Of a DNA stretch of 64,000 nucleotides, positions 43,708 to 55,375 are shown in pieces (within the stretch, counting starts at the first letter, position 1; each line of letters begins with the position of its first letter). The notes below the pieces were generated by a model. That model ran no database searches, was not told the DNA's origin, and worked only from the letters and a program-made list of their open reading frames with translations. This DNA comes from Dactylonectria macrodidyma (taxonomy: Eukaryota > Ascomycota > Sordariomycetes > Hypocreales > Nectriaceae): positions 186,001 to 250,000 of the forward strand of contig JAGMUV010000005.1 of NCBI GenBank assembly GCA_020744425.1, in the 5' to 3' direction. Both the position numbers and the translations under genes were made by a program.

Positions 43708-44154
43708 TCTGTCCGGATGCTTGAGGTTCAAATTGGGAAGTCGAAGGAGGTAGAATAAAATGACGCTGCCTCGCTCAACGCAATCATAGATCGATGTACA
43801 AGGCGAGTGGAAACTCTGAACGAAATTCTGGTCTCGGGTCGCTAAAATAATGTCACATTAAACAAACATTTGGCATTCATGATCAGGGCATCGGGTCGGA
43901 GGCGGGGAAGTGAGACAAACGAGATAAGCCACCAGTCAGATCGGTCGGCCGAGCTGGAGATACCGAAGCAGAGCCGGATCCAATCACATCCGAGGTGCAT
44001 TTCGGCGACCTCCGCGTACAAGTCTTTGATAATTGTGGCATTGGTGAACTCTGATTAAGGCAGGTGTATAGCAACCTGACTGTTGATCGGTCTATCTAAG
44101 CCAAAAATCGCCTTTAGGCTTCTCGCAGGACCTGCTCCTCAGCATCGACCATCA
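43708..44154. promoter_or_regulatory. Upstream region of IPNS-like oxygenase with TCGGCCGA
   Basis: 447 bases between the oxygenase start and the end of the sugar porter. TCGGCCGA lies at 43945-43952, about 240 bases upstream of the oxygenase start. Confidence 0.5.
43945..43952. promoter_or_regulatory. TCGGCCGA palindrome
   Basis: Third intergenic region carrying the shared palindrome, in the context GGTCGGCCGAGCT. Confidence 0.5.
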
Positions 44155-45982
44155 CTAGTGCTTGAAGTGCCTAGTGGGCTTTTTGGCGGCGAAAAAGCCG
44201 TCTATTTCCATTGCCGACAGTCCTTTGAACTCGGGAACCTCAAACCATGCCCAAACCAAGCTCAAGCCACAGAGTCCAACCCAAACGAACGCGGCCTTGC
44301 CACCCAAGTCCGCTGTGGGTTGTTAGTATTGAGATCTGTGAGATGTTTGGGCATAAGGGACTTACCTTGATCCGTGTTGATCAAGTATGGCGTGATGAAA
44401 TTGAGAACCCAGCTAGTGAGAGCATTGGAGATGGTAGCAAGACCTTGAGTTCGAGCTCGCAGTTCCAGAGAGCTGACCTCGGCGCAAATCACCCAGCTAG
44501 CGGCACCAATCGTAGGAGCATACACGGCTTGTGCAAAGTTCATGGTGTAGGCAATGTAGTAGAGCGCTGCCGTGCTGGAAACGCACCCTGCGATGCCAGT
44601 CGACATCAAGACAAGAGCATTGAGAATAATGCCAACAAGGATCAACTTTCTCCGGCCTGATTACAATTAGCCAAGTCATCACATTATGGATGAACAGAGC
44701 AGGAATGACGCACCAACATAGGACATGATTCCCCAGGATAACATATTGCCAAACATGGCAACACCGAAACCAGCCAGTGCCAGTTTGAACGTGAGGCTAT
44801 TCGGCAACCCGATAATGCCGAGGAAGTAAAGGGCCTGTGCATAGAATGCGATACCGCATGATTGTTGAACAACAAACATGCCACAAGAAATCCTCGTTCG
44901 TCGGAAATTCGTTCCCTTGAAGCAATCGGCATATGTGCTGTTTTCATGCATGTTGTTCAAGGTGCGCTCCTGCAAGATGGCATTCTGAATTTCTTCCATG
45001 GTGCTGGCTGCTGGGTCTGAGTCACCATTCCTGCTGTACAGTCTCTGCAGGCTCTTTGCGGCCAAGTCTTCACGGCCCTTTCGACAAAGATACCAAGGGC
45101 TTTCTGGCATCAGGAATGCGAAGAGCATGATGAAGCAAGGGAATGCCCATTGAGCAGCAAACAGAACCTTGTAGGAGGCTGGAGATAGGTCTGTGAACCG
45201 CGTATTGCCAATGCCGATTGCTGCCATCTGACCAGCGTTGATGAACAGATTTACGGCAGCGGTGAGGGCCGGACGCAATGGGAGGGGGGCAATTTCTGAA
45301 GCATACAATGGCCCGAGGGTCAAGAAGAAGCCAAGAGCCAGGCCGTTGATCTGTCAAAGAAAGAGTATGTTAGTGTATTGATGTTCACGAAAGCATGATT
45401 GAGATGGTCACTGACAATCTTGCCTGCAAGAAGTACTCCAGCGTTCAAGGCCATGTACTCTATTCCCACACCCAGTATCGAGAGTGCCGCGCCCGCAACG
45501 AAGCTAGCACGTCGGCCCCAGGTATCGGCAAACCAACCACAGATGACACTGCCTATTCAAAACGATGAGCATGCCTCCACGAAACAAACAAGAATTGGAA
45601 TAAATCAAACCTATCAGCATGCCCAAGGAACTCATCGCCGACCACAGCGCGTTCCATGTGGCGGAAAGAAGAAGTTGCCCTTGGTACTCATACCCGAACA
45701 CCAATTTGAAACCCGGCAGCGCAGCACTAATAGAGCCGACACCTAGTAGGCGGTCAGACTTAGTTCTCAGATGCCACCAGAATGAGCTGTACCTATATCA
45801 AAACCCCAGAGTATTGAGCTCATGCAGGCACAAGTGCTGTAGAGGATGACTTTGGGATTTGCTTTGGCTGATTCCCAGGCCGAGACGCGTGGCTGGTTTG
45901 ACGCCTCGAGCATCTCGAACGTAACTTTGTGTTTGCTGTCGTCATCCTTGATGCTTGGAGACATGGCGAAATACGCAGACAA
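44155..45982 (-). CDS. MFS sugar porter (maltose/alpha-glucoside permease type), 6 exons
   Basis: Exons from 45982 down end or begin at 45793, 45742-45611, 45552-45416, 45350-44714, 44656-44366 and 44312-44155. The product is 514 residues, or 508 if the ATG at 45964 is used. Family marks are SSILWGFDIGVGSISAALPGF in TM1, WFADTWGRRASF in loop 2-3, PESPWYLCRKGR after TM6, QQSCGIAFYAQALYF in TM7, and a terminal VPEFKGLSAMEIDGFF in place of PETKG. It is a plasma-membrane symporter for a di- or oligosaccharide or hexose. It is divergent from an intracellular GH43 enzyme, which suggests uptake of xylo- or arabino-oligosaccharides that are then cut inside the cell. Confidence 0.9.
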
Positions 45983-46913
45983 GTCGGAAGGTTGACAAGT
46001 TAGTGCTCCGGGTCTTCATAGAAGGAGAGTGGTTGGTGGTTTGTAGAATGCCCTGGGCTTTATGGATTAATATAGATGCAAGTTAATGCTGGGCAATTTC
46101 AACCCCTGATCTATTCCACGTATCCCCCGCAACCACCAGATGATGTTTCAGTCACTGATCGGATCCGATGGCATGAGGCCGGAAAGTCCGACATCTTCTC
46201 GCCTGTATTGCCTCGAGGGAGTGTTCACCTTTAACCGGGACCCATCTCGGCACCGAGACCGGCACGAGATTTACTCTGTTTAATGGAGAAGATTCAGACC
46301 ATGTCAAGGTCTGTAGGACACTCTAACTATTAATTGAATAATCTGGTCGGGGAACTTCATCGGGGAACTTCATCGGGGAACTGCTCCGAGTCGGGTAATT
46401 GACTAACTGGTCGGAGAAAATTACCAAGACGGTGGAATCTGGGGCATCATTCATATTTAGCCTGAATATGCACGGCCCACAACCCGCAGCCCGGGAGAGC
46501 CAGCCACAATGCTAGGGAACTTGGGACATCTTTATGATGGTCCAACGATCGACTGTAAAGGTCAATAGTTCGCCTACTTAATGCTACCTATTCCTGGGGC
46601 TACGGCTGGATTATACATGAGCCCATGACCCACAACCCGAAATTTAGGGAGAGCCGGCCACAAATACCGGGAAACCCGGGCATTGCCAGTCATGCCGACA
46701 CTAGACTCACCAACGCGTTAGTTTTATCTTATCACAGCTGCATCAGATCGGCAGGATTACTTCATACATTGCATGTGGAGCTTCACTTTGTCTTCAAGTA
46801 TATCTTGTGTCATCCCCAGTTTATGAACTTGCCACGGCATTGATCTGACAGATACTCACAAGATTTTGATAAACGATCAGGCGATCATCTGTCACGCGTT
46901 TTATTCTTACAAA
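45983..46913. promoter_or_regulatory. Divergent promoter region of sugar porter and GH43 gene
   Basis: 931 bases between divergent start codons. A 13-bp unit CATCGGGGAACTT is repeated about three times near 46346-46383. A diverged direct repeat of about 65 bases occurs at 46457-46525 and 46608-46683, sharing CACAACCCG and GAGAGCC-GCCACAA. CTCGGCACCGAG near 46245 is a near-palindrome. Confidence 0.5.
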
Positions 46914-48715
46914 ATGACCGAAAACGGAGGATTCACCAATCCCATCATCCCGGGCTTCAACCCCGATCCTTCGATATGCCGTGTGGGCGAAGACTTTTTC
47001 CTCGTCACTTCAACGTTTGAATATTTTCCCGGCATTCCAATTTACCACAGCAAGGATCTTTTGGATTGGAAACTCATTGGTCATGTCTTGACTCGTAGAT
47101 CTCAACTCGACATGCGAACGACGGAGCCGTCGGGAGGGATTTGGGCACCGACAATTCGACATCATAAAGGAAAGTTTTATGTTGCCGTCGGGTGCACTCA
47201 AAGGTTCCGACCGAAGGAATGGGTAAGATTGTCACAACCTGATCCAGGCCAGATTTCTAACAGAATCGGATAGGATATCGTCATACCCCGTGGCTTTTAC
47301 GTGACGACTTCAGACATTTGGGCCAAGGATTCATGGTCTGAGCCGATCCACTTTGATGTACCCGGGATAGACCAAGATGTGAGCGACTTGCGCCTGCAGT
47401 AATCTCATCACTAAGCATTCTAACATCAGTGCAGCTATTTTTTGATGACGATGGCAAGGTATACTTTTCTGCTGTCAACCAGATCCGCGATCCCAAAATC
47501 ACCAAGCACGGTCTCGGACTCGCAACATTCACTACGGAAATCGACCTGGCAACGGGATGTTGCATCGGCCCCATCAAGTGGAATAGGTTCTCGACGTTTG
47601 GATTTGGCATTGCAGAAGGTCCTCACATCTTCAAAAAGGATGGCTACTACTACCTCACAACAGCCGAAGGAGGTACAGATGAAGGCCATCAGCAATGGAT
47701 TCATCGCAGTTCTGTCGGTCCTTTTGGTCCATGGGAAGCGGGTACTGAGAAGAGTATCAACCCGATTCTCTTCAATGATACGGATCCTGAAATCCGTAAC
47801 ACCGGCCATTTGGACTTTATCCAGGCTACTGATGGCCAGTGGTGGGCGGTGTTCCTCGGAGTCCGACCGCAGGGAGATCAATCTCAGTTCAAGTCGCAAC
47901 TTGGCCGAGAAACCTTTCTCGCCCCCGTCCGATGGATCGATGGATGGCCGATAGTCAATGAGCGCAAGAACATTAGTCTTGAGATGAAAGCTCCAGGAAT
48001 GCATCGTCTCACTCAACCACGATTGTGGCGCGACGATTTTAAAGGCCCGGAACTGCAGCTCGGGTGGTATCATCTACGGACGCCTTTGAAGAAGGCATAC
48101 AAATTTGACGACAACCAAGCCGCACTACTCTTATACGGCGGTGCCTATAGGATTTGGGATGCAGAGTGCGCAAGCATGCTGCTACAGAAGCAACTTTACT
48201 TTTCTATGGACTGGCGAGTAAAAGTCAGATTCACACCCATGCACGTTGGGGAGGAGGCTGGCACGGCGATTTGGTGGTCGCATCAAGCTTACGCCTCCAT
48301 CGGCTTCAGAAAGAGCGAAAAAGAAGATCTTGAGATGGTGTGCCGCTATCTAGATGGCGACAACGAGTTCCAGGTAAAAGTTCCCAAAGTCATCACCGGT
48401 GAACTGAGCTAAACGCTAATGCCATTCAAGGAAAACGTTTCTCCGTTAACCCAAAAAGATGTCGAGATCCAATTGGTCATCAAAGCAAGAAAGTTGCACT
48501 ATGACCTTGGTTATGTGTTGCCTAGCTCTTCGGGCTCAGACACAGTGTTCATCAAGATGGGGTCAATTACATCTGAGTCACTCACACATCGCTTGCCGGG
48601 CCGCGAGTCCCCGAACACAGGAGCTCACTTTGCTATCTACGCACAAGGGTCCTATGATTGGCCTTGTCTTGAGCCGGCTTACTTCCAGTCCGCTGAGTGG
48701 GAAGTGGTAAGCTAG
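46914..48715 (+). CDS. Intracellular GH43 beta-xylosidase/arabinosidase-like enzyme, 4 exons
   Basis: Exons 46914-47222, 47274-47378, 47435-48373 and 48431-48715 give 545 residues. The five-bladed propeller signature is clear: NPIIPGFNPDPSICRVGEDFFLVTSTFEYFPGIPIYHSKDL with the catalytic base Asp18, EPSGGIWAPTIRHHKGKFYV, and FGIAEGPHIFKKDGYYYL with the acid Glu199. A GHLDFIQATDGQWWAVFLGVRP block and a C-terminal beta-sandwich of about 190 residues follow, as in GH43 xylosidases. There is no signal peptide, so it should act on imported xylo- or arabino-oligosaccharides in the cytosol, fitting the divergent porter. An in-frame upstream ATG at 46866 was rejected because family N-termini begin near MTENGGFTNP. 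Confidence 0.92.
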
Positions 48716-49137
48716 AGATTGTTTTATTGGTACGGCAGACTAGAAGGAACTCATAACAATAGACGGTCAAAGGATAGGTAGATCTTAGAGCAATAAGGTC
48801 ACGCATGTGTGAGATTTAGATGTTGCATCTCGCGCCCTAGTTTTTACTTATTCAATAGCTACGTTAGATCGAGTGGACTATATCACTTATAGACAATTAT
48901 TTTGAATGGAAAAGAGCTAGTCAGTTCTTTGACAGATAGCAGAGAACTGCATCTTGGTATTAAAGATACGACACGATGGCAAATAACGGCCTCGGAAAAT
49001 TGAAGCGTGTATTTTCATTTTCAGCTCAGCTCATCAGTAGTTATAGATGTCCAAGTATTTTTACATGTACAAAAGGAATGTGTTTCTCTGCCTCAAATTC
49101 TTCAATCACTCTATCATCAGGCATCAACCCGGTGCAT
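48716..49137. other. Convergent intergenic region
   Basis: 422 bases between the converging GH43 gene and the small four-exon gene. A/T-rich UTR-like sequence; no gene seen. Confidence 0.4.
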
Positions 49138-49610
49138 CTAGTACAGACCCACACAGACATCGCCCTTGACACGAGCAGTCAAGTGCACCTCCGCCTCGAG
49201 ATCAAGCTTGATGCCAACCAAAAGAGCAGCGGACTTGTTCTTGCCCTCGTCATCGGTGGCACCTCGGAGTAGTTGACCTGTTGAATGCGTTAGAATCCCT
49301 GATCATTCAGGCAGAGATTTAAAGCTCACCAGCGGGGACAGAGAGACCGGTGGAGGTGGGCAGAGGAACAACAAATTGGCGGTTGTTCTCAGCTTGACGA
49401 GACTCAAAGGAGCTGTAACACGTTAGACTAGCTCCTCCATCCGAGGGGTAATGCTCACACAGCGGGGCTACGGGCGGGAGCACGAGTAGGAGCAGGGAGA
49501 GTCGGAGCAGTCTCAACCTTGGGGCTAGTGGCAGGGCTATGGATGACTGCTAAGCAAGGACAGATAATCACTGGAGTGAGGGGGAAGTCTTACGAGCTGG
49601 TGGAAGACAT
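49138..49610 (-). CDS. Small conserved-looking protein of unknown function, 4 exons
   Basis: Exons 49610-49594, 49536-49459, 49412-49330 and 49277-49138 give 105 residues. All junctions are canonical and phases add up. The N-terminal 31 residues are rich in Ser, Thr, Pro and Ala (MSSTSSPATSPKVE), and the rest is SFESRQAENNRQFVVPLP, GQLLRGATDDEGKNKSAALLVGIKLDLEAEVHL and KGDVCVGLY, an ordered-looking amphipathic stretch. There is no signal peptide or membrane helix. I do not recognise a family. The first exon is only 17 bases long. Three introns in such a short gene argue for a real, old gene rather than a chance frame. Spurious frames in other phases over the same bases were discarded. Confidence 0.7.
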
Positions 49611-50358
49611 CTTGGTTGCTGGTTTCGAGAGGTGGAATATGTTTGAGTGAGTTGGTTGTGTGTGTTGAGGTATCTACCAAATATATCCAGTGAAGCTGAG
49701 AGATGCCTTCTTAAATAGAAAACAGTTCTGCAACTACCAGGATTCATTGATATCCATCGAAACCCCGAACTGCGTTAAATATAGCACGCAACGGGATCGC
49801 CACCCGCAGATCGCCGAATGGTTACTTGAATGTGGGGAAAATAAGTCCGACACATCACCTGCATATGCGTGCGAGCGTGTCGAAAGCTAGGTGGAAAATG
49901 TTAGCCATACCATCCCAGGACGAAGCACTTCTGAAGCTCTGAGACAATATGCAGCGCGATAATAGACAGTGGAGATTCCATCAGACCATCGGAGATTGGG
50001 AGGCATATCATTGGTATTACGCGCCTACTTTGACGTGGCTTACGGTCATTGCTCTGATTGGAAGACGTCAAGGTTGATGCAATTTATTCACGACGCCCGA
50101 GTTGCTGCTTCTTCCCTGTGTTGCAGGGGTAGTCCTGCTTGACTCTCAGCCAATTGTGAATATCCACCCGCACTGCGCGAATTATAAGAGAAACGCGAAG
50201 CATGGTCGCGTTAAGAGGACACCATTGTTTTGAAAACAAATTCTCAAAGAAGCAAACAGGCATTGACTATGACTTTCTATCCACTCTACCGTGTCGAATC
50301 CAGAGCCATCGCTTGCGCTTGAGCCTGGTAACTGAAGCACAATAACAACTCGATCTAT
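49611..50358. other. Intergenic region
   Basis: 748 bases; contains the promoter of the small gene and the 3' side of the glycosyltransferase-like gene. A 66-codon plus frame (49690-49890) has no domain. Confidence 0.4.
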
Positions 50359-51588
50359 CTAAGCCTCTCTGAGTAGAGGTCCCGTCTTAAAAGGCTCTAT
50401 TACCTTGAACTCCTGCCTTGGTAGTAGATTTTCTGAGTTCCAATGCAACGTGCCATATCTGAGCCAATGCCCGTAGGTTCCAGGCACATTGTCGGCTCCA
50501 GTATGTTTTCTCCAGAGTGATCCCAAGGTGTCTCCCAAGACTCTCAAAATGAGGCCATGAGCCAGCTTAAATCCGAAGCTGATCTGCAGACACGCTTCAA
50601 CAATCTCTCGAGCTTTTTGTTGATCTGCGTTCTCCGTCTCCCCCTCCTTAGGAAGAGAGAGCGACATTAGCTCAAACTGTTTAGGCCCGTTCCATGCCGT
50701 CATTTCATTAATGAGCTGTGATCCCGGCATGTAGTCGATAGCGTAAATGTGATCAGCGCAGTACTGCGGTCCATTCCATCCATCTTCTTCGTCCAGAAGC
50801 CCCATCACCATCGTCATCGCTTGACCTTGAATGATGTAATCCGTCAACATTTTGCTCACTTCGTCGGGGCCAAAGACTTTGCCGTCTTCTTCAAATGACA
50901 GAGTTTGGCCCATGAGCGGAATGCCTTTGAGAAGTGGGCTGTTATGCATGCCGTCGGTGCTCGTCTTGCCGCCGTCGCCCGCCCAGAGCTCCAGTAACAG
51001 CTTGTGACACCTCAAAAAGAGCGGGTTGTTTCTTTTCGAAGCCAGGAAATAGTTGGTCAGGCTGCGTTCGTCTGACGCACCAGCGTTGTAGGAAAGAAGT
51101 TCGTATGACGATTCGGGGTTCCCGACAGTCTCGTTCCACATACGATCTAAATCACCAATCTGGATCATGCCGACGTCCGCATAGACGCCTCCATATTTAA
51201 GTAGTAGTGGCCATCGAACGAGGTCGGAGGTATGTTGCAGGGCATAAGTCCCCTCAATTGTGCCTTCGGTAAATGCCTGGGGGAAGGTTTGCGGATCTTC
51301 GAGGTCAAGAAAGTTGGCGACATCGAGGGGTGATGATGGGTTGCGATCGACCACTCTCACCACCCATCCTTTCTTTGAGAACCGTCTATGCCATGCGCGG
51401 ACGGTGCGTTGGGTATAAGGGTGCATATGAGCGAAGCCTTGGTGCCAAAAGAACCAGATATTCTTCTCGTCGGAAATTGGTTTGGGGGAGAGGAGATCTC
51501 TGTCCACCTCTGAGTCCGGGCGCAAATCGAGAACTTGATCGGGTATCGTATGAAGACCTTCCGGGATTGGATAGTCATAAAACTCCAT
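50359..51588 (-). CDS. Capsule-polysaccharide-type glycosyltransferase-like protein
   Basis: A single exon of 409 codons. The sequence resembles fungal members of the capsular polysaccharide synthesis/DXD sugar-binding group (GT32-like): KNIWFFWHQGFAHMHPYTQRTVRAWHRRF, WVVRVVDRNP, then TYALQHTSDLVRWPLLLKYGGVYADVGMIQIGDLDRMWNE. The usual DxD after YGGVY appears as ADVG, so the metal motif may be altered. MHNSPLLKGIPLMG and CADHIYAIDYMPGSQLINEMTAW follow in the C-terminal half. No N-terminal membrane anchor or signal peptide is present, unlike Golgi GT32 enzymes. The family is presumed to transfer sugars; the acceptor is unknown. It stands alone between non-coding regions. Confidence 0.8.
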   Translation of the reverse strand: MEFYDYPIPEGLHTIPDQVLDLRPDSEVDRDLLSPKPISDEKNIWFFWHQGFAHMHPYTQRTVRAWHRRFSKKGWVVRVVDRNPSSPLDVANFLDLEDPQTFPQAFTEGTIEGTYALQHTSDLVRWPLLLKYGGVYADVGMIQIGDLDRMWNETVGNPESSYELLSYNAGASDERSLTNYFLASKRNNPLFLRCHKLLLELWAGDGGKTSTDGMHNSPLLKGIPLMGQTLSFEEDGKVFGPDEVSKMLTDYIIQGQAMTMVMGLLDEEDGWNGPQYCADHIYAIDYMPGSQLINEMTAWNGPKQFELMSLSLPKEGETENADQQKAREIVEACLQISFGFKLAHGLILRVLGDTLGSLWRKHTGADNVPGTYGHWLRYGTLHWNSENLLPRQEFKVIEPFKTGPLLREA

Positions 51589-53832
51589 CTTGTGATTGTG
51601 GCTATCCCGGACTTCGCTGAGGAAAATGATGAGGCGAGGGAGAAGACAGAAAAGTCAGAGGCAGCGAAATGTCAGCTATTGGAGGAGTCAATCAGAATTG
51701 CCTGAAAAGCAATACAAGCTGACCCTTAAATAAGGAAATTTACTTGATATATACAAAGAGCGAGTAGAAATACAATATCACTGGAAGGAATTGCGTGCGC
51801 TATCTGACACCGCTATGGCTGTGTTTTTGCTTCCAAAATGACTCATAATGAGAGAGAGAGAAAGGTCTAAATAGGGTAAAGCGGCGGTTCAACAAAGGTG
51901 GGACCAAATCCGCTCTCACCCCTGCCCTCAACCTGTAGTGTTGGAGTGTACAGTGTCTTGACTCATCTTTCCTCGTCATCATGCAAACTACAGCTAAACA
52001 TCTAGACCCAGATACATAATTCCATTGTAAAACTTTTCTTCATCATCAGCAGAGGTGGATTGCATTGCCCACCAGGTTGTGCCGTTGTCACGCGTGGAAT
52101 AAACAGACCTACCCTATACCTCACCACACCGGTTTGACGCACCACCAGTTACTTTTTTAAGCATGTATTTAAAGCGCTGCGCATTTGACATGCGCAGAAA
52201 GATAAGCCCGGTAGTTTTCCTATTCAAACCACTGGAAATCCATTAAGGAACCCATCGCTATGTTTATCTTGCTATGCAGAACGAGTGGGCGACTTCATTT
52301 GCCGTGCTGAGATGCAATCTGAAATACTCGTGCTTAGAAAACAGCTCCCCGCTGTATCAAGTTCCTAGTGTGGCTGAAGTGGGCTGAGCAAGAACCTGTA
52401 TCAAATTTTCATAGATGTTAAACTTGGAATTTGGTGGTCTTACGAGGCCTCTGCCAATGAGCCGGAAACTGAGGGTGGTGGTGCCGGTCGAACAACTTGT
52501 ACCTATTCCTTCGGGCAATGCTTGTATCTACCGGAAGTTGGGGTGGAGGAGCCTAAATTTATCTAATTTGGGCTCTTATCGAGATATGATTGTGAAATCA
52601 TGTTAACAGGCACAAGGAAGTGGGATGGTGGTGACCCAGTCTGTGCCGTGCAACATGATCCTGAAGCTGCAACCAAGGAGAGGCGTAGGCTGCATGAGAA
52701 AGTGAGCGGAACCAGGCATTACAAGGCGGTCTCCGTCAACGTGCTCTACTAGAGATATCTTGTACAGTAGACTGCTATTTATTCTATCGGCTACAATACT
52801 CTTTCCTCAGTGAGCCTCTATAGTCGACATGATTTATGAACTTCAACCCGCTTCTCCCTCATAGTCGCCTTTAGTAAGCAAATTCACTGATCGTTAGGGA
52901 AGAACCTAATCTTAAAGCCTCCTACTTTTCGCAACTTGCGATCTGCATTCTGCCTGGTCTACAAAAACGTGCCAGAGTTCGCTGTATACCCGTGTCTTGT
53001 TCGATGTTGTGACAAAGGTCGATATGTCCATGGGATCTCCGACGCAATCATGTGGTTGCGTGCGGCTCCCTCCAATCCGCGAATATTTTGAGACAAGCTT
53101 CCACTTCGGACCCATGTTGAAAATCCCTGCGAGCTGAAGTGTCCATTGAACCCCTCGGGTCTGCTTCCGCGAGTGGCCTTGTCCCCCAAAGGGTCTTCAA
53201 CCTCCTTACCCCACATCATCCCTTGTGAGATTAATCTGTACGTGTGGGGAGTCTCAGGTGTGTGGTGGTAATTAGCTCCAACACCTGTCAGAGTTCTGAC
53301 CGATCTCCTTATGCGTGCTATTGCTAGTGGGGCACATTTCGGACCATCTCCAGGTTGACGGGCACTAGGCTATTTGCAGGTAGGTTTGCTTTTGCTGAAG
53401 TGGCAAATGTGCTTTGATAGTAGACTAGTAGTCTACCTGAGAGGATAATCCGTAGCTTAGCTGTAATGTAAAAGTTGGATGGTGGAACGCTTCTTTTCTG
53501 GTTGAATTCTAGTTGGAGGGGTGTTTGGGACGTAGGTACCTTAATTACTTAATTTGATCCTGCCTAGCAAAGACGCCTTGACTCAGTGCAATGTCTCGCG
53601 AAAAGGAACGAACTTTTCCTTAACGAGAAAGTCTGGCTTGCACGCAGCCTCTGTAATGTGGCGGCACACGCTACAGAAAGCCTCTGTGCTCTCCTTTTAA
53701 GTCTGCTGAAGCTCTCAAAAGGTCGCCTGCCATCCGACATGGTCCCACTGCAAGCTCACTCAGATGTGCTCACCCTCTCCGTCCTCTTGAACCTGTCCCT
53801 GCCGGCCCTCAGCTTTGGTTAGTGTCAAGGTA
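51589..53832. other. 2.2-kb gene-poor interval
   Basis: No supported gene. A hairpin with perfect 8-bp arms (CTGCGCAT, loop TTGAC, ATGCGCAG) lies at 52177-52197. The right end carries the promoter of the CFEM receptor. Confidence 0.45.
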
Positions 53833-55375
53833 ATGATGAGAGCGTCTTGGCTCTTTTTCGGGTTAGATTGCCTTGCGGCACTGCCACAGCTTACCTTGGC
53901 ATCGTCTCTTGTGCTGACTGAGATGCCCGATTGTGCGGTAAGTTTGTATTGCGCAACCCCCCTTCGACAGAGGAGCAAGTCCCCAGTTGATCTGATCTTG
54001 ATTGATCTCTCCGCCTTCAGAACCAGTGTTTTACTACCGCCGTCGCCCATTCAACATGCAACGCCACCAACCAGACTTGTGTCTGCTTCAATCAAGCCCT
54101 CCAGACGGAGGCGATGGATTGCGTTGCAGAGAGCTGCACTTTGAAGGAATCTCTCGGTATGTAACCAGATCTATTTCGGCTTGATGCGTGCTGATCTTCG
54201 TTGAGTTACCACCAATCTGAGCATGACCGCCTGCGATGTCCCCGTCCGAGATAATTCACGCGCGATCGTCACAGGGGTCATCACACTCACAGCCATCTCT
54301 GCACTTTTCGTAGTCCAGAGATTCTTCTCCAAGATATTCTGGAGAGCTGGTATCGACATGGACGACTGGTGTATACTCCTCGCTTACCTAGTGTGCTTAA
54401 CCAACACGTTATTTGTCATCTGTGGCGCCGTACGCAATGGGCTCGGCAGAGACATTTGGACCCTTTCTCCGGCCGAGATAACCGCATTTGGCATATATTT
54501 CTACGCTGGAGGCTTGTGCTATTTGGCAGTGCTCACATTTCTAAAGATTTCACTCCTTTTATTTTACCTCCGAATCTTCCCGACTCGTTCTGTCCGTCGG
54601 ATCCTATGGGGAACCGTCATTTTGAATGCCGCAGTCGGCATCGCTTTTTTTCTGGCCTTTGCTTTCCAATGTCACCCCGTCAGCTACTTTTGGTATCAGT
54701 GGGATGGCGAGCATGAAGGCCAATGCACCGACTCGAATGTCACGGTCTGGACCCATGCAGCTCTAGGCATTACTATTGACATCTGGATGTTGGCTGTCCC
54801 CTTGTCACAATTAAGGTCTTTAAACCTCGACTGGAAAAAGAAGGTTGGAGTTGGTATTATGTTTTGCGTCGGCGCCTTGTGAGCTTCCCCTCTGCAACCC
54901 GTGTAGCAGATGTTTCTAACCAAACTCCAGTATGACAGTCATCAGCATTATCCGTCTACACTCCCTGATCAAATTTTCACTAGATGTTGCCAATCCAACC
55001 CACGATTTTGTCAGCGCCACCACATGGTCGGTCGTAGAGATGAACGTCGGAATCATGTGCGCCTGCCTGCCATCACTAAGATATCTTCTCGTCCGCCTAT
55101 TTCCTAGATTTTTGGGTACCTCTCGGGACTCCGAACAGTACCACAGCGGCCAGACCGGAAGAGTTGAGGCCGGGAGGTCAAGCAACAGAGGCACGAATCT
55201 AGGGTCGCACGCACGGACAACTGTACAGGGAAAAACTTCTCAACAACGGAATAATACAAAGGCGAACATCAGTGAGAGGATTTATGGTTTGGAGTTTGGG
55301 GACAATGATGAGACAAATTTGGTCTCGATGACGGATCTCGACCGAGGAAGCGCAAGGTCTAATGTCTCATTATAA
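53833..55375 (+). CDS. CFEM-domain PTH11-like G-protein-coupled receptor, 4 exons
   Basis: Exons 53833-53937, 54021-54156, 54206-54878 and 54931-55375 give 452 residues. A signal peptide (residues 1 to about 24) precedes a CFEM domain of about 65 residues with eight cysteines: in MPDCA, NQCF, STCNATNQTCVCF, MDCVAESC and TACD. Seven helices follow, with MDDWCILLAYLVC, an extracellular GLGRDIWTLSPAEI loop, QCHPVSYFWYQW and the late-helix WSVVEMNVGIMCACLPSLR. The tail of about 110 residues is polar. CFEM plus seven-helix architecture defines the Pth11 class, plasma-membrane receptors for surface or chemical cues in filamentous fungi. An in-frame TTG upstream was not used. The rhodopsin part is related to that of the fusion at 17114-19683. 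Confidence 0.9.
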
